The position numbers were made by a program, and so were the translations under genes. From assembly GCF_029873635.1 (NCBI RefSeq), contig NC_080418.1, positions 13,805,562 through 13,869,561 on the forward strand: a stretch of DNA of 64,000 nucleotides, given 5' to 3'. Origin of the DNA: Malania oleifera. Lineage: Eukaryota; Streptophyta; Magnoliopsida; Santalales; Ximeniaceae. Numbering within the stretch: position 1 is the first letter of the stretch; each line of letters starts with the position of its first letter. Below, one piece after another: positions 1 through 11,122 of this stretch. The notes beneath the pieces were generated by a model that was not told the DNA's origin, did no database searches, and saw only the letters and a program-made list of their open reading frames with translations.

Positions 1-357
1 GTCCTAGAGTTGGGAGCGTAGTGGCCGGTGTACTGCGAGTAGCGCTTGGGTAAGTGCTAGGACTTTTGTTTCGCGGGTAGCTGTTTTGGGGTATATTGGC
101 ACCCGAATGTACGTTTTGTATGCATAGAGCTAGGACTCCGTTTTGTTTTGTATAGACTTTGGTATGGTACAATACTTGTATAGAATGACCTTTTTCGTTA
201 TGTATATAATTACGTATGGATGCGTATAGGGTGCCTGGTAACCCCACGGGGTTGGACCCTCATTCATTATGCTGTATCGTTGTTATTTGTATGATATAGG
301 GACATGTTAGGTTACTAATTCACCCTTGGGTCCCATTTCCTGGTTTAAGGTGTGACA
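1..357 (+). repeat. Element A 5' LTR, 3' terminal part
   Basis: This stretch is closely similar to 8939-9275, the end of the 3' LTR, and stops two bases before a primer binding site, which fixes it as the tail of the 5' LTR. The two copies end in GTGACA and GTGATA. A roughly 20-bp insertion near 200-225 is absent from the 3' copy. Confidence 0.9.
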
Positions 358-360
358 ACT

Positions 361-372
361 TGGTATCAGAGC
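361..372 (+). other. Primer binding site of element A (initiator Met-tRNA type)
   Basis: TGGTATCAGAGC begins three bases after the end of the 5' LTR. It is the complement of the 3' end of plant initiator Met-tRNA, the usual primer of Tekay-type Gypsy and many Copia elements. Confidence 0.9.
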
Positions 373-682
373 TAAGCAGGTTTCTAGGTCTTGTAAACTT
401 GGTTAGGAGTAGCTATATGTACATGCCGGAGTTTAGGATGTTGAAATGGGTAGAGTAGGTCGATGGTTGTTTTGTTGCTAGATAGGGATTCGTTGGCGGT
501 GTTCCGTGTTTTTCCTGGAATGATGATTCTAGTAAAATCAGGGCAAACCATTGATGACTTCTGTGTCGGTGTGATAGGACAGACCTAGGCCTATGAGATA
601 GTAGTTAACATGATTGTGTGTCAATTATTGTGTTAACTGTATTTGATCTAGGTGTCCTAACCGATTCCTATTCTATTTTAGA
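373..682 (+). other. Untranslated leader of element A with acceptor-like site before gag ATG
   Basis: Non-coding leader between primer site and gag. It contains ACCATTGATGACTT near 548, a weak relative of the CCATCGACG motif of LTR H. It ends in a pyrimidine-rich stretch and TTTTAG directly before AATGG, so the gag ATG at 683 immediately follows a splice-acceptor-like sequence. The same arrangement is seen before the gag ATGs at 9770 and 43065. Confidence 0.6.
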
Positions 683-1700
683 ATGGAGCCCAAAGATAAT
701 AACTTGGGGAGTGGCTCCGAGGAGACTGCCAGTGATGAGTCTCCGTTAGTGCCTCGAGGTTTGACAAGGCAGGTTATGTGGGAAATCAGGTGGAGTGTCA
801 GGAGACGCGAACGCTCACCTACTGCTGCGGGGTGTACCATCGAAAGGTTCACACGCATGCACCCGTCAAAGTTTGTAGGGGGACCCGACCCGATTATAGC
901 GGAGGACTGGGTCGAGAAGACCGAGAGGATTCTGGAAGTTCTCCACCGTACAGATGAGCAGAGAGCCCTATATGCTACCTTCTAGCTGTCTGGGGATGCG
1001 GGGCGTTGATGGACTACCATGAATCTGCTGGAAAAGCAAAGGGCTGGTGTTTCGGAAATGTCTTGGAGCCATTTCAAGGAGGTGTTCTTCAAGTGATACT
1101 TCCCGGCCTCCACTCGTGATGCGAAGGCAGATGAGTTTTCTGCTCTGTCACAGAGAGATATGACTATGCAGGGGTACGCTGCTCGGTATATAGAGTTATC
1201 CCGTTTCGCATTGTGTTTGATCTCGAATGAGTATGAGAAGACTTGGAGGTTCGCGAAGGGTTTGAGGAAGGATATTCACAGGTTGGTGGGTATGCTTCAG
1301 ATCCGCGAATTCTTAGTTTTGGTGGATAAGGCCACGGTGATCGAGACTGACATCCGAGAGGATGAGGTGGATAAAGAACCAAAGAAGAGGACAGTACCTT
1401 CTAGTTCTCAGTCGGGATCTCGTCAGGGATCATGGAAGAAAAGGAACAAGGGCTCGGATTACTGTCAGAATACTAAGTGCTAGAGTACTCAAGCGAGTTA
1501 GACGTAAGTTCGTTGTACCAGGTGCCTCAGGTGGCACGAGGGCGAGTGCCGGTCATTTGAGGGTAATTGCTACAACTGTCGCAAGTCAGGCCACATGGCT
1601 CATGATTGTCGTGTACCGAAGAGAGATATGCCTGCATCTAGTGTGAACCGAGGGAGCAACTAGATACCTCGGGGAACTATTTAGGCGAATACAGCTTCGG
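683..1700 (+). pseudogene. Element A gag (broken)
   Basis: Gag forms the particle that packages the element RNA. The ATG at 683 opens a reading frame starting MEPKDNNLGSG that runs into the typical retrotransposon gag domain (for example HPSKFVGGPDPIIAEDW). It is interrupted by stops at about 983, 1095, 1481 and 1661. A CCHC zinc knuckle, CYNCRKSGHMAHDC, is encoded at 1568-1609 with all four metal ligands present. Most stops look like CAG to TAG or CGA to TGA changes against the family pattern. It cannot make a full Gag protein. Confidence 0.88.
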
Positions 1701-1749
1701 CCAGAGTATACTCTCTTACTCCAGCGGATGCTGAACATGCAGGGAACGT

Positions 1750-2100
1750 AGTGATAAGTACCTTATTATTGCTTTCAAATAAAGCTTTTGTTTTGTTTGA
1801 TTCTAGTGTGACCCATTCTTTTGTATCTGTGAGTTTTGTTAAATTGTGCAGGGTTGAGACCCAAGTCATGAACGAGGTATTATCTGTTGCTACACCATCT
1901 GGGAGTATATCATTCTGTAGCAGGATGTTAGCAAACTGCCCAGTAATAATTTAGGGAAGGCTACTACTGGCGAATTTTTTTGTATACGATATGTCGAGGT
2001 TCAAAGTCATTCTGTGGATGGATTGGTTGTTATCCAGTTATGTTGTGATCGACTGTCGTAGGAAGGTAGTAGTTTTCAGACCTCCTAGGAAGCAAGAGTA
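1750..2100 (+). pseudogene. Element A aspartic protease (broken)
   Basis: The translation LFDSSVTHSFVS around 1795-1830 is the active-site region of the Gypsy protease, normally of the form LFDSGATHSF. The glycine after the catalytic Asp-Ser is serine here, which would be expected to destroy activity. A stop at 1953 separates this from the second half (VILWMDWLLSSYVVIDC, about 2005-2055), the conserved GMDWL part of plant Gypsy proteases. Confidence 0.8.
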
Positions 2101-3025
2101 TGAGTTTGTAGGATCGTGTGTGCGTTCGACGCCACAGGTTCCGTCGGCACTGCAGGCGAGGAGGTTACTCTTGGACGAGTGTCAGGGGTACCTAGCTTGT
2201 GTGAAGGAACTTCTGCGGGATGAGTTGAGGCTCGAGGATATTTGGGTAGTCAGCGAGTTCCCGGACGTGTTTCCAAATGATTTACCCGATTTACCTCCAG
2301 ATCGTAAGGTGGAGTTTACGATAGAGTTGCTGCCTAGTAAGGCACCGATCTCTAAAGCTTCGTACCGGATGGCTCCAGTGGAACTTTGGGAGTTAAAGGA
2401 GCAGTTGCAGGAATTAATGGATAAGGGCTTCATCCGACTGAGTGTTTCACCCTAGGGAGCTCCAATATTGTTTGTGAAGAAGAAGGACGGGTCGATGCAG
2501 ATGTGCATTGATTACCGTGAGATTAATTAGGTGACTGTGAAAAATCGCTATCCTTTACCTCGTATCGATGATCTTTTTAACCAGTTGCAGGGGGCGCGGG
2601 TCTTTTCTAAAATCAATTTGTGGTCAGGATATCATCAGGGGAGGGTTAGATTTGAGGATGTGGTGAAAACTGCTTTCCGAACCAGATATGGCCACTACGA
2701 GTTTTTAGTCATGCCGTTTGGGTTGACCAATGCTCCGACAGTATTTATGGATCTTATAAATGGGGTTTTTCATGAGTACCTGGACCGGTTCATGGTGGTA
2801 TTCATTGACGATATTCTAGTATACTCGAGGAGTTCAAAAGAGCATGAGAGTCGTCTGAGGTTGGTACTACAGATTCTGCGAGGAAGGAGGTTGTATGCCA
2901 AGCTAAAGAAGTGTGAGTTCTCATTGAATCAGGTTGCGTTCTTAGGCCATGCGGTGTCTAAAGGCGGCATCTCAGTTGATCCTAGCAAGATTGAAGCCGT
3001 GGTCGATTGAACGAGATCGAAGAGT
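2101..3025 (+). pseudogene. Element A reverse transcriptase (broken)
   Basis: This stretch encodes the connector and RT palm and fingers: [56 protein letters not shown], and the catalytic FIDDILVYS at about 2800-2826, with both aspartates present. The frame is broken by stops at about 2453 (TGG to TAG), 2528 (CAG to TAG) and 3008 (TGG to TGA) but needs no frameshift, so the copy decayed mainly by point mutation. Confidence 0.93.
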
Positions 3026-3781
3026 GTGCAGGAGGTTCGAAGTTTTCTGGGACTGGCGGGTTACTATCGTCGGTTCGTAGAGGGTTTCTCTAAATTTTCT
3101 AGGCCTCTAACACGATTGATCAGGAAGGGGGTGAAGTTTGACTGGATTAGTGATTGCGAGCAGTGCTTTCTTGAGTTGAAGCACCAGTTGGTTACTGCTC
3201 TAGTATTGACCATTCCTTTGGGGGATGGCGGTTTTATGATCTATAGCGACGCATCCCTGAAAGGTTTGGGATGTATGCTTATGCAACAGGGTAAGGTAGT
3301 AGCTTATGTTTCTCAGCAACTTAAGGAGTATGAGAAGAATTACCCTACGTATGATCTGGAATTGGATGTTGTTGTATATGCACTGAAGATCTGGCGACAC
3401 TACTTGTACGGTGTGCAATGCGAGATCTTTACTGACCACAAAAGTCTCAAGTACTTTTTCACGCAAAAAAAGCTGAATATGAGGCAGAGGCGGTGGCTAG
3501 AGTTGATCAAGGACTACGATTGCACAATCAGTTATCATCCGGGGAAAGCTAATGTGGTAGCTGACGCATTGAGTCGGAAGTCAGAGCATGCGGCTGTGTC
3601 TGCAGTTATAGCTCAGCATGATATCAGACGGGATCTAGAAAGCCTTGGCGTGGAGTTGGTGTCTGGTGATCATCAAACTTTTATTGCTAGCTTGGTGATC
3701 CAGCCGACCTTGTTTGAGCGTATTAAAGCCGCACAGGCTAATGATGCGGAGTTAGCAGAGATTGTGGAGAAAGTACAATAG
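3026..3781 (+). pseudogene. Element A RNase H (251 codons open, isolated by stops)
   Basis: The segment encodes the RT thumb, [20 protein letters not shown], followed by the RNase H domain: [43 protein letters not shown], and [15 protein letters not shown]. The catalytic Asp, Glu, Asp and final Asp positions can be recognised. RNase H removes the RNA template during reverse transcription. The open stretch has no start of its own; it is a remnant between stops at 3008 and 3779. Confidence 0.92.
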
Positions 3782-4600
3782 GGTTTGGTTGCAGATTTTA
3801 ACATCTTTGACAGAGGTGTGTTGAGGTTTGGGATCAGGCTGTGTGTTCCAAACGACGATAAGATTAGAATGATGATTCTGGAGGAAGTGCATCGTTCTTT
3901 GTATACAATACATCTGGGTAGTACGAAGATGTATCGGGATTTGCGCTAGCCCTTCTGGTAGAGTGGTATAAAAAGGGAGATTGCCTGGTTCGTGGTGCAA
4001 TATTTGACGTGTCGGCAGGTGAAAGCTGAACATCAGAGGCTAGTAGGACCATTGCAGCCTTTGCCTATTCCGGTGTGGAAATAGGAGCACATTTCCATGG
4101 ACTTTGTTATTGGATTTCCACCAGAGCTTCACAGGCATAATGCTATTTAGGTGATCGTGGACAGATTGACAAAATCTGCTCATTTCATACTGATGAAGGT
4201 TAGCTATCCTTTTAGTAGGCTAGCAGATATGTATGTGCATGAGATTGTGAGAATGCACAGAGTACCAGTGTCCATTGTGTCAGATCGAGACCCAAGGTTT
4301 ACTTCTCAATTCTGGACGAGCTTGCAGGAGGCACTGGGGACGAAGCTTACTTTCAGTACAACGTTCCACGCCCAGACTGATGGACAGTCGGAGAGGACGA
4401 TACAGATCTTGGAAGATATGTTGCGAGCCTGTGTGTTAGACTTTGGTGGTAGCTGGATACAATTTATGCCACTAGTAGAGTTCGCTTATAATAACAGCTT
4501 CCAGGCTAGTATTGGGATGGCATTGTTTGAGGTTTTGTATGGTCAGAGGTGTCGATCTCCTTTGTATTGGGATGAGGTTGGTGAACGTTAGATGTTAGGA
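3782..4600 (+). pseudogene. Element A integrase, zinc-binding and catalytic domains (broken)
   Basis: The N-terminal HHCC region (EEVHRSLYTIHLGSTKMYRDL ending in CRQVKAEHQRLVG) is crossed by stops near 3947, 3958 and 4081. The catalytic core has MDFVIGFP and, after a stop at 4148, VDRLTKSAHFI, SIVSDRDPRFTSQFW and FHAQTDGQSERTIQ, so the D, D and E of the catalytic triad remain readable. It integrates the cDNA into chromatin. A final stop is at 4588 (CAG to TAG). Confidence 0.92.
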
Positions 4601-4639
4601 CTTGAACTTGTGCAACAAGCCTCTAAGAAGGTGGGTTCA

Positions 4640-5131
4640 ATCCAGGAGAGAGTTAAATCATTTTAGAGTTGGAAGAAGTGTTATGTAGATGTTCGCTACC
4701 GTAAGTTAGAGTTTGAAGTGGGGGGGGGGGGTAAGGTATTTCTACGTATCACTCCGATGAAAGGGGTGATGAGATTTGGGAGGAAGGGCAAGTTGAGCCC
4801 GAGGTACATCAGACCATTCGAGGTTCTTGAGCGAGTGGGTCTGGTAGCCTACAAGATTGCACTACCCCTAGTACTCTTGAGGGTCCATGATGTGTTTCAC
4901 GTGTCCATGTTGAGGAGATACGTGTTGGATCCATCACATGTTATCAGTTATGATGGTTTGAAAATTGGGGATACTTTAGAATATGAGGAGATACCTGTTC
5001 AGGTTATAGACAGTAAAGTTCAAAAGCTTCGTACCAAAAATATATCATTAGTGAGGGTATTGTGGCGGAACCACGAGGTTGAGGAGGCTTCTTGGGAACT
5101 GGAAACGAAAATACGCCAGAAGTATCCATAG
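4640..5131 (+). pseudogene. Element A integrase C terminus with chromodomain
   Basis: KLSPRYIRPFEVLERVG at about 4788-4838 is the GPY/F module of chromoviral integrases, followed by VHDVFHVSMLRRYV. From about 4970 to 5120 the residues YEEIPVQVIDSKVQKLR and ILWRNHEVEEASWE-type sequence match a chromodomain, which in this group directs integration toward histone-marked chromatin. The coding region ends at the TAG at 5129. A run of eleven G at about 4718-4728 marks a probable slippage site. Confidence 0.88.
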
Positions 5132-5995
5132 TTGTTTTGAGTACGTGTACGTCATCTTGCTTTGGGTTGGGATAGGTGGTTTGTCCTTGGGAGTGTGTGT
5201 AATGATCCGGGAATTTAAATAAGTAAAAAAATATGATAAATAAAATGGATTAATGGATAATGATCTCTCTAGGACGGCTCCCCCACCCTTCTCTCCTCGA
5301 TTTCGAGCCGATTCTGACCTGGTTTGACGATCCGGAGCCGCCACGAGGTTCGTAGGATCATTCTCTGCAAGGCTGTAGGAGCAGATCGTTGGTTTGAGAG
5401 GTTTGGGAAACGTCCCAAAATCAGGGTCAATGAATTATTTTGAGATTTTTTTTAAGGATTAATGTTATATGGAGCCTAAGAAATAGTAAATAGGTATTTT
5501 TCTTAAGATTCAAGTTAATTGGAATTTATTTTAATTAAGTTAGGATTTTTGAAAGTTAGGTAAAGGGGAAATTTATATATTAAATAAGGTTTTTCATGAA
5601 TTAAAATGGATTGTGTGTTATTTATGTATATATGTTTATATGTGGGTTTAAAATGCTAGCCATGCAATTTATGTTTTCTGAGCCTAAGATTGTTTATATA
5701 GTTATGTATATGTGAAAATAAATGAATGAAAGTGAAAAGGTGTTTTTCTAAGGAAGTAAGGAATGAAATGTATTTTTGGTATATAAATGTTAATTATGAG
5801 TTGGCTTATTTTGTAAGAAATGTATATGAATTTTACTGCTAAAATTGTGTGGCATGAGATTCTGTGCAAATATATGTTAGATATATGGGATGCAGGTTAA
5901 GTAAGTAAAGCTATAAATAAAATATGATATGGACAATGATGCTTGTGTATGTTAAATGCAACCATGTAAATGTAAGACAGTTGAAAGACATCCAT

Positions 5996-6088
5996 GTTAG
6001 CACATCTAGCACACTTCTGTGTAGACTAACTGATGACAGTTAAAAAGAGTTGTGTTAGCAGATCTAGCACGTTTCTACGTAGACTAAC
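5996..6088 (+). repeat. Tandem 35-nt hairpins in LTR B
   Basis: Two copies share outer arms GTTAG and CTAAC and a TTCT tetraloop. The inner stem differs but stays paired: ACAC/GTGT at 6011-6022 and ACGT/ACGT at 6069-6080. Related copies in LTR F (40588-40623 and 40647-40682, minus) have GCAT/ATGT around the same loop. Confidence 0.7.
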
Positions 6089-6808
6089 TGATGATGGCTA
6101 AAGATCAGTTGTAGTACGAAGGAATGAAATGAAAATGTTATGCAACGAAATGATAAAGGAATGACAATGCAATGAAATGAAATGTGAAACGTGAACGATA
6201 CGAATGGGAAAAAGTCACTTCAAGTGAAATAAAATGCAAAGTTAAGTTATGAACAGGAATGAATGTACATGAATGTATAATGATAGAAAATAATGATGTA
6301 TTACGATATTAGAAGTATATATGTACGTAGAACATGTTATGATTGGGCAAGACGAACTCTTCGCCTGAGGGCTTGCTGAGAAAGGCGAGTGCACTAGTAG
6401 CTTCAGATGTGGTAGTAGCTGCATAACATACTAGGGCAGAGGGAACCTATTTGTATGGGTGGGTAGATTTCCCTATCCTTAGGGCCTTTGCCGATAAACT
6501 ATTGTTGAATGCATGAGTATGAGATTAATCTAACACTTGAGGGCTTACTGAGTAAGGTAAGTGCCCTGGTATGCTTTAGTTGTGACCTTAGGGTTACCTA
6601 TGTATCAGAGCAGAAGGGTGCTACTTGTATGGGCGGGTAATCACCTCTATCCTTAAGTAATCTCGTGGGTTAAAACTTTGCATGTGCTTGTTTAGGTTCA
6701 GAAAACGATTTCAAAGTTATGTTAATGATTTGCAAAAGTTATTAAAATGATATCTATATACCTCATGTTAGCCACACATTGTTTTAATATGTATATTTCT
6801 TCCCTTAC

Positions 6809-6822
6809 TGAGATGTGTCTCA
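6809..6822 (+). promoter_or_regulatory. Conserved LTR hairpin TGAGA-N4-TCTCA (LTR B)
   Basis: TGAGATGTGTCTCA, a perfect 5-bp stem with a 4-nt loop, preceded by CCTTAC and followed about 25 bp later by TTTTTCAG. The same block is found in every Gypsy LTR of this window; its role is unknown. Confidence 0.65.
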
Positions 6823-7465
6823 CCAAAATATGAATGTTTCTTTTTCAGGACATCCTCGAGATCGGGCTTAAGGAGCTCGAGGGTATTATTAGCATTTTGA
6901 GGACTATAGAAACAGGGTATATGTTGATAATATTTTGGGAATGGAAATGTTTATGTTTTATGTTATTACGTTTTTAGGTTTATAGAGAACGGAATGGTTG
7001 TGAACATACTGAATGTTTTGGAGATGTATAAATATATAAAGATTATGATGGTTGTTTTTATTTATTTATGGATTTCTAGTTAGGATATAGTAAAATCTGG
7101 TATATTACAGTATTATGGAATGTTGGTATTATGGTCTATGTTGTATGGAGATTTTGTTTATGTTTTCCGCTGCGTATGTATGTTAATGATTTATGATTTA
7201 ACAGGATAATATCAGGTATAACACACTGGACCCGGGTTGAGGGGTTTGGGGCATTACAGTGTGTGTACTTAAGAACTCCTATGACATGATGTGTATGTAA
7301 CCACGGTATTCCTCTGCCACAAGTGAGCGTATGTTGTATATATATATATTATGATGGGGCTGCGGTGTAGTTGTTGCCAGGTTCTTTCTAGAGTTGTGTA
7401 TATGTGTTTGATTGTACGAATGAGTTTGTGAACGATAGATGGCAAATTTTGAGGAAAAATTTTTT

Positions 7466-7480
7466 GTAAGGAGGGGAGGT
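7466..7480 (+). other. Polypurine tract of element A
   Basis: A purine run (AAGGAGGGGAGG) directly before the TG of the 3' LTR, the site that primes plus-strand DNA synthesis. The T-rich stretch before it resembles the corresponding stretch before LTR C. Confidence 0.85.
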
Positions 7481-7552
7481 TGTAAGAACCCGAATTGTGA
7501 GATGTGAGTTTAAATAATAAAGAGAAGGGTCAAATTGGGATTTGAGCAGGCT

Positions 7553-7700
7553 TTGTCGATGAAGTCAGAGTTCGTCGATGAGGTCCATGTTTTTCTCATC
7601 GACGAAATTCAGAGGCTCGTCGACAAGGAGAAGCCGAGAGATTTCAAGAAACCGGGGATCTTAGGCTTGTTGACGAGGTCACCGTCTCATCGACGTGGAC
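7553..7700 (+). promoter_or_regulatory. Dyad array (TCGTCGACGA type) in U3 of LTR A
   Basis: Six variants of TCGTCGACGA (such as TTCGTCGATGAG, CTCATCGACGAA, CTCGTCGACAAG, CTTGTTGACGAG) in about 145 bp, starting about 75 bp into the LTR. No clear TATA box follows in this copy. By position it lies in the promoter part of the LTR; function is inferred. Confidence 0.6.
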
Positions 7701-7743
7701 GCCATTTTCATTACTTAACCATTAAGAAATCTCAAAATCCTCT

Positions 7744-7780
<37 letters not shown>

Positions 7781-8644
7781 GAATTCATCCTACTCTCTCT
7801 TGTTAGATTTCTTCGCCGTTGTCACTGGAATCGTAGATCTGATGTTACTACGAGGATCACGGAAGGATTCTCTACAAAACTTACGGATCGGAATCCCGTT
7901 TCAGAGATTTTTGGGTTTCAACTTAAAATCGAGGTAAGGCTTGGTTTTCTTTTCTAATCCGGTAGTTTGGTAGGGGACGAAGTTGTGAGAATATTCTGTA
8001 CTATGTTTTGTAGATTTTGAGAACTTAATTCGCTATTTAGGAGCCGTAGAGTTCGGGATTGGTTTTTTGGGGGAAAGGTAAGGGAATATAGTTTATATTG
8101 GTTATTTTTGAAATTGGACTCGGTAGAACTGTGGTTCACGGTCTTGTGTGTGTTTTGACTACTCATTTGGGGGAATCTGACGGGTAAAATTATGAGTTTT
8201 TCATGTTATAGTTTTGGAAAAAGGGGGTATTGGGTTGCATCCCTGGTTTTGTTGAAAACCATTGGTATATTGTGATTTATACTGTGTATTATGGATGGTC
8301 GGGCCTTGATTTTGTTTTAAACTGTACGTGATTGGATAACATGATTTTCGGATTACCAAATGGGTGTGGTATGTTTGTTTATGTGAGCATACATGGAATG
8401 TGTTATGTTGAAATGCAATAGGAGCTAGGTTCTGAATTGTTCTAGGTATTGAAAGAGTGTCCGGCTCTATATTCGAGGGCGTGTGTTTATCGCCTGCCAT
8501 GTTGGCAAGAGTGTCTGGCTCTATATTCGAGGGCGTGAGCCTATACTAGTTGATCACCGAAGGGTGTGGATCCACCAAATAGCACCGGTACGATGCCATG
8601 GGAGTCTGGGACTAGCCGTGTGCCGATAGCGTCGTGTGTCGCGG

Positions 8645-8691
8645 GTTGGCTACGGGCCAACACCGGATATTGCGGATCGGCTATGGGCCGA
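8645..8691 (+). repeat. Paired GGC/GCC hairpins in LTR A
   Basis: GTTGGC-TACGG-GCCAAC at 8645-8661 and TCGGC-TATGG-GCCGA at 8677-8691. Both are perfect stems with 5-nt loops that differ by one base while the outer stem pairs differ and still match. Confidence 0.6.
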
Positions 8692-9275
8692 GGGGTGTGA
8701 CGACACCGTGTAGATCATGGGTGGGCGTATGCGTGTGTGTGCGTGTATGCACTATGCTGTAACTGTAACTGTATTGTGAGAATATTGGAATTGTTAACTG
8801 TGTTTATTTGCTGTCATGAAAACGCTCGAATGCCACACACTAATATAACCTGTGTTCGCCTTACTGAGATGTGTCTCATCCCTATTGTACGTATGTTTTT
8901 TCAGGTCCTTCAAGCAACCAGAACTAGCGTCCTAGAGTTGGGAGCATAGTGGCCGGTGTACTGTAGGTAGCGCTTGGGTAAGTGCTAGGACTTTTGTTTC
9001 GCGGGTAGCAGTTTTGGGGTATGTGGGCACCTGGATGTACGTTTTGTTTGTATGGAGCAAGGATTCCGTTTTGTTTTGTATAGACTCTGGTATGGTACAG
9101 TACTTGTATAGAATGACCTTTTTTGTTGTATATATGATTGTGTATAGGGTGCTTGGTAACCCCACGGGGTCGGATCCTCATTCATTATGCTATATCGTTG
9201 TTATTTGTATGATACAGGGACATTTTAGGTTACTAATTCACTCTTGGGTCCCATTTCGAAGTTCGGGGCGTGATA

Positions 9276-9440
9276 GAGTACCTTGGTATTAGTATTAGAG
9301 TAGAGGGAAGTTACTTATATGAGCGTGTAATCTTCCCTATTCTAGAAAATTATCAGTAAAACTATTTATGAATGTGTGTATGATATTAGATGTCGATGTT
9401 GTGATTAATGATGTGGTTTCTTAGCTTTTATGATATTAAA
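9276..9440 (+). repeat. Element C 5' LTR fragment
   Basis: About 165 bp similar to 12755-12912 of the 3' LTR (shared 'agagtagagggaagttactt', 'taatcttcc.tattct', 'ttcttagcttttatg'). Similarity ends near 9440, where leader sequence starts abruptly; the LTR tail and primer site are missing. Confidence 0.75.
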
Positions 9441-9769
9441 TACAAGATGAATATTTTTGTAGATTAAGGCACTAACAGGAGTTTGATTTTCGTTTCATAG
9501 CCTAAAGGCAGAAATCCCTTGATAGACTTCTGTGATTTTTTGAATCGGTCAACAGTTTTAGAAAACCATGGTAAATCCATCGATGGTGATGTTTCTAAGC
9601 ATGGAGACTGAAACTTGAAATTAGAATTTGAAGGTTAAGATGATTGTGGATAATTGGATGTTGGATGTTTAATTGAGGATTTGGATATTAATTTGGTTTC
9701 CTATTTTATGATTATGTCAGATATATTAAGATGTAGAAATTTTAAACTTGCCTCTGTTATATATTCAGG
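9441..9769 (+). other. Leader of element C
   Basis: Non-coding leader resembling that of element H ('gcagaaatcc', 'ggtcaacagttttagaaaaccatgg' versus 42783-42860). It holds TCCATCGATGG near 9577 and ends ATATTCAG immediately before GATGG, again an acceptor-like site at the gag start. Confidence 0.55.
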
Positions 9770-10860
9770 ATGGATCCTAGAGGTAAAGGCATAGACAATG
9801 AAAGAGGAAACGAGTTGGGAGCTTCCAGTAGAGATGGGATTGAAACCTCCTAACTATTGCGAGGTATAGCTCGTCAGGCTAGGGAAGAGATGAGACGAGA
9901 TTTCGAGGGATCAAGCTACCCACTAGTGAACCAAGGTTGTATGATTGATCAATTCACCCGCTTGAAATCGTTTGCTTTTGAGGGTGGCACTGACCTGATC
10001 AAGGATGAGACTTGGATGCAAGAGATGGAGAAATATTAGCAGTGCTGAATTGCACCGAGGAGCAGAAAGTTCTTTTCGCCACCTTCAAGCTGACAGGAGA
10101 AGCTGAACGGTGGTGGCATGTAGTAAAGTTGTTGGAAGAGCAGCGAGCAGTTCCTATAACGATGACTTAAGGTCGTTTTAAGCAGGTCGTCTATGACCGA
10201 TATTTTCCCGCCACCACCAGGAATGCAAAGGCGAAAGAATTTTTCAACTTGACTCAGGGGCGTCTCACTGTTCAGTAGTATGCTGCTAGGTTCCTGGAAC
10301 TTTCCCTTTTTGCACATTTCATGGTCCCAGATGAATATCAAAAGGTAAGATGGTTTGAAAGGGGCCTAAATAAGAGGATTCATGAGCATATGTCGTGTTT
10401 GCAGATACATGACTTCACAAAACTAGTGGTTAAAGCCACTGTAGTAGAGTCGAGTTTGCAGAGAGGTGCATAGGCGTCAGAATGAAGGTGCAAAGAGGTG
10501 TAGAGGCGTCAGAATGAAGGAGGAGACCCTTGTCTCCCAAACCCCAAGAAAATGTCAGACAGGGGTCGTGGAGGGGAGATAGAGATGCTATAAGTCAGAA
10601 ATTAGAAAGGAATGACTGAGGACGACAGGGAGAATCGTCACGCCCCCACTGTTCCAGATGCAATCAAAGGCATTGGGGAGAACGCAGGGGTAGGGGTTTC
10701 GTGTGCTACATATAGCTCGAGAGTGTTGAGAACCGTTGAATAATGCACCTGCTCCAGATCAGAATCAGAGGAACAACCCGGTGCCTTGTGGCGACGACGG
10801 CTTGATGCGTGTTTATATGCTTGGTATAGTAGAGGGAGATAATGCTAAAGGCGCAGGTAA
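9770..10860 (+). pseudogene. Element C gag (broken)
   Basis: ATG at 9770 opens MDPRGKGIDNERGNE; the gag domain continues as [42 protein letters not shown] and RYFPATTRNAKAKEFFNLTQG. Stops (about 9852, 10037, 10167 and 10277) and shifts break it. A zinc-knuckle region near 10640-10700 is degraded. The last readable part, MRVYMLGIVEGDNAKG near 10805-10855, is the gag-protease junction, after which the rest of pol is missing. Confidence 0.85.
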
Positions 10861-11026
10861 TATATTTATGTATGCATAAGTAATAATTTTGTTTGACTTT
10901 GAGTGATTTGATGCTCCATCTGTTAGAATTAATTGAAATGTATGAATGTGGTTAGTTAATTCTTAAAATTGTGAAAATATGAAATTAATGAATTTCAAGG
11001 ATGAAATTCTTTTAAGGAGGGGAGAA
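10861..11026 (+). other. Element C 3' non-coding end and polypurine tract
   Basis: Short AT-rich sequence ending in 'aatttcaaggatgaaattc' and the purine run AAGGAGGGGAGAA just before LTR C. This arrangement is typical of the end of Tekay-type elements and shows the 3' junction is intact while pol was removed. Confidence 0.75.
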
Positions 11027-11122
11027 TGTAATAACCCAAACACAAAAATTAAAATAAAATAAATATAAAATAATGAAATAAAGGTAAATAAAAAGAAAAA
11101 TTGGGAAAAATTGGATTTTGGC

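Larger units (their letters stand above)
5198..7258 (+). mobile_element. Solo LTR B (Gypsy, B/F family) inserted in element A
   Basis: The sequence begins TGTAATGATCC and ends GGGGCATTACA, the usual TG...CA ends of Gypsy LTRs here, and is flanked by the 5-bp duplication GTGTG (5193-5197 and 7259-7263). Flanking sequence is the 3' non-coding part of element A. No internal region is present, so this is a solo LTR left by LTR-LTR recombination. It contains two copies of a 35-nt hairpin at 5996-6030 and 6054-6088, two copies of a 'gagggcttactgag' block near 6365 and 6540, a TGAGATGTGTCTCA hairpin at 6809-6822 and an acceptor-like TTTTTCAG ending at 6848. The solo LTR F is the same family in the other orientation. 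Confidence 0.92.
1..9275 (+). mobile_element. Element A: decayed Ty3/Gypsy chromovirus (Tekay-like), 5'-truncated by window edge
   Basis: The order LTR end, primer binding site, gag with zinc knuckle, protease, reverse transcriptase, RNase H, integrase, C-terminal chromodomain, polypurine tract and 3' LTR can be read in one direction, which is the layout of plant chromoviruses of the Tekay/Del group. The stretch from position 1 to 357 repeats the end of the 3' LTR (8939-9275), so only the tail of the 5' LTR is in the window. About 18 in-frame stops break the ORF. The element is interrupted by solo LTR B at 5198-7258. The sequence right of 9275 resembles the middle of LTR C, so A was inserted into the 5' LTR of element C. 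Clade placement rests on the chromodomain and initiator-Met primer site and is an inference. Confidence 0.93.
7481..9275 (+). repeat. Element A 3' LTR (1795 bp)
   Basis: It starts TGTAAGAACCC right after the polypurine tract and ends GGGGCGTGATA, matching the 5' LTR tail at 1-357. In order it carries six copies of a TCGTCGACGA-type dyad (7553-7700), a CT microsatellite (7741-7779), a donor-like GAG|GTAAGG at 7931-7939, a duplicated 57-bp unit ('ctctatattcgagggcgtg', 8465 and 8520), two GGC...GCC hairpins (8645-8691), a TGAGATGTGTCTCA hairpin (8865-8878) and an acceptor-like TTTTTTCAG ending at 8904. Confidence 0.9.
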
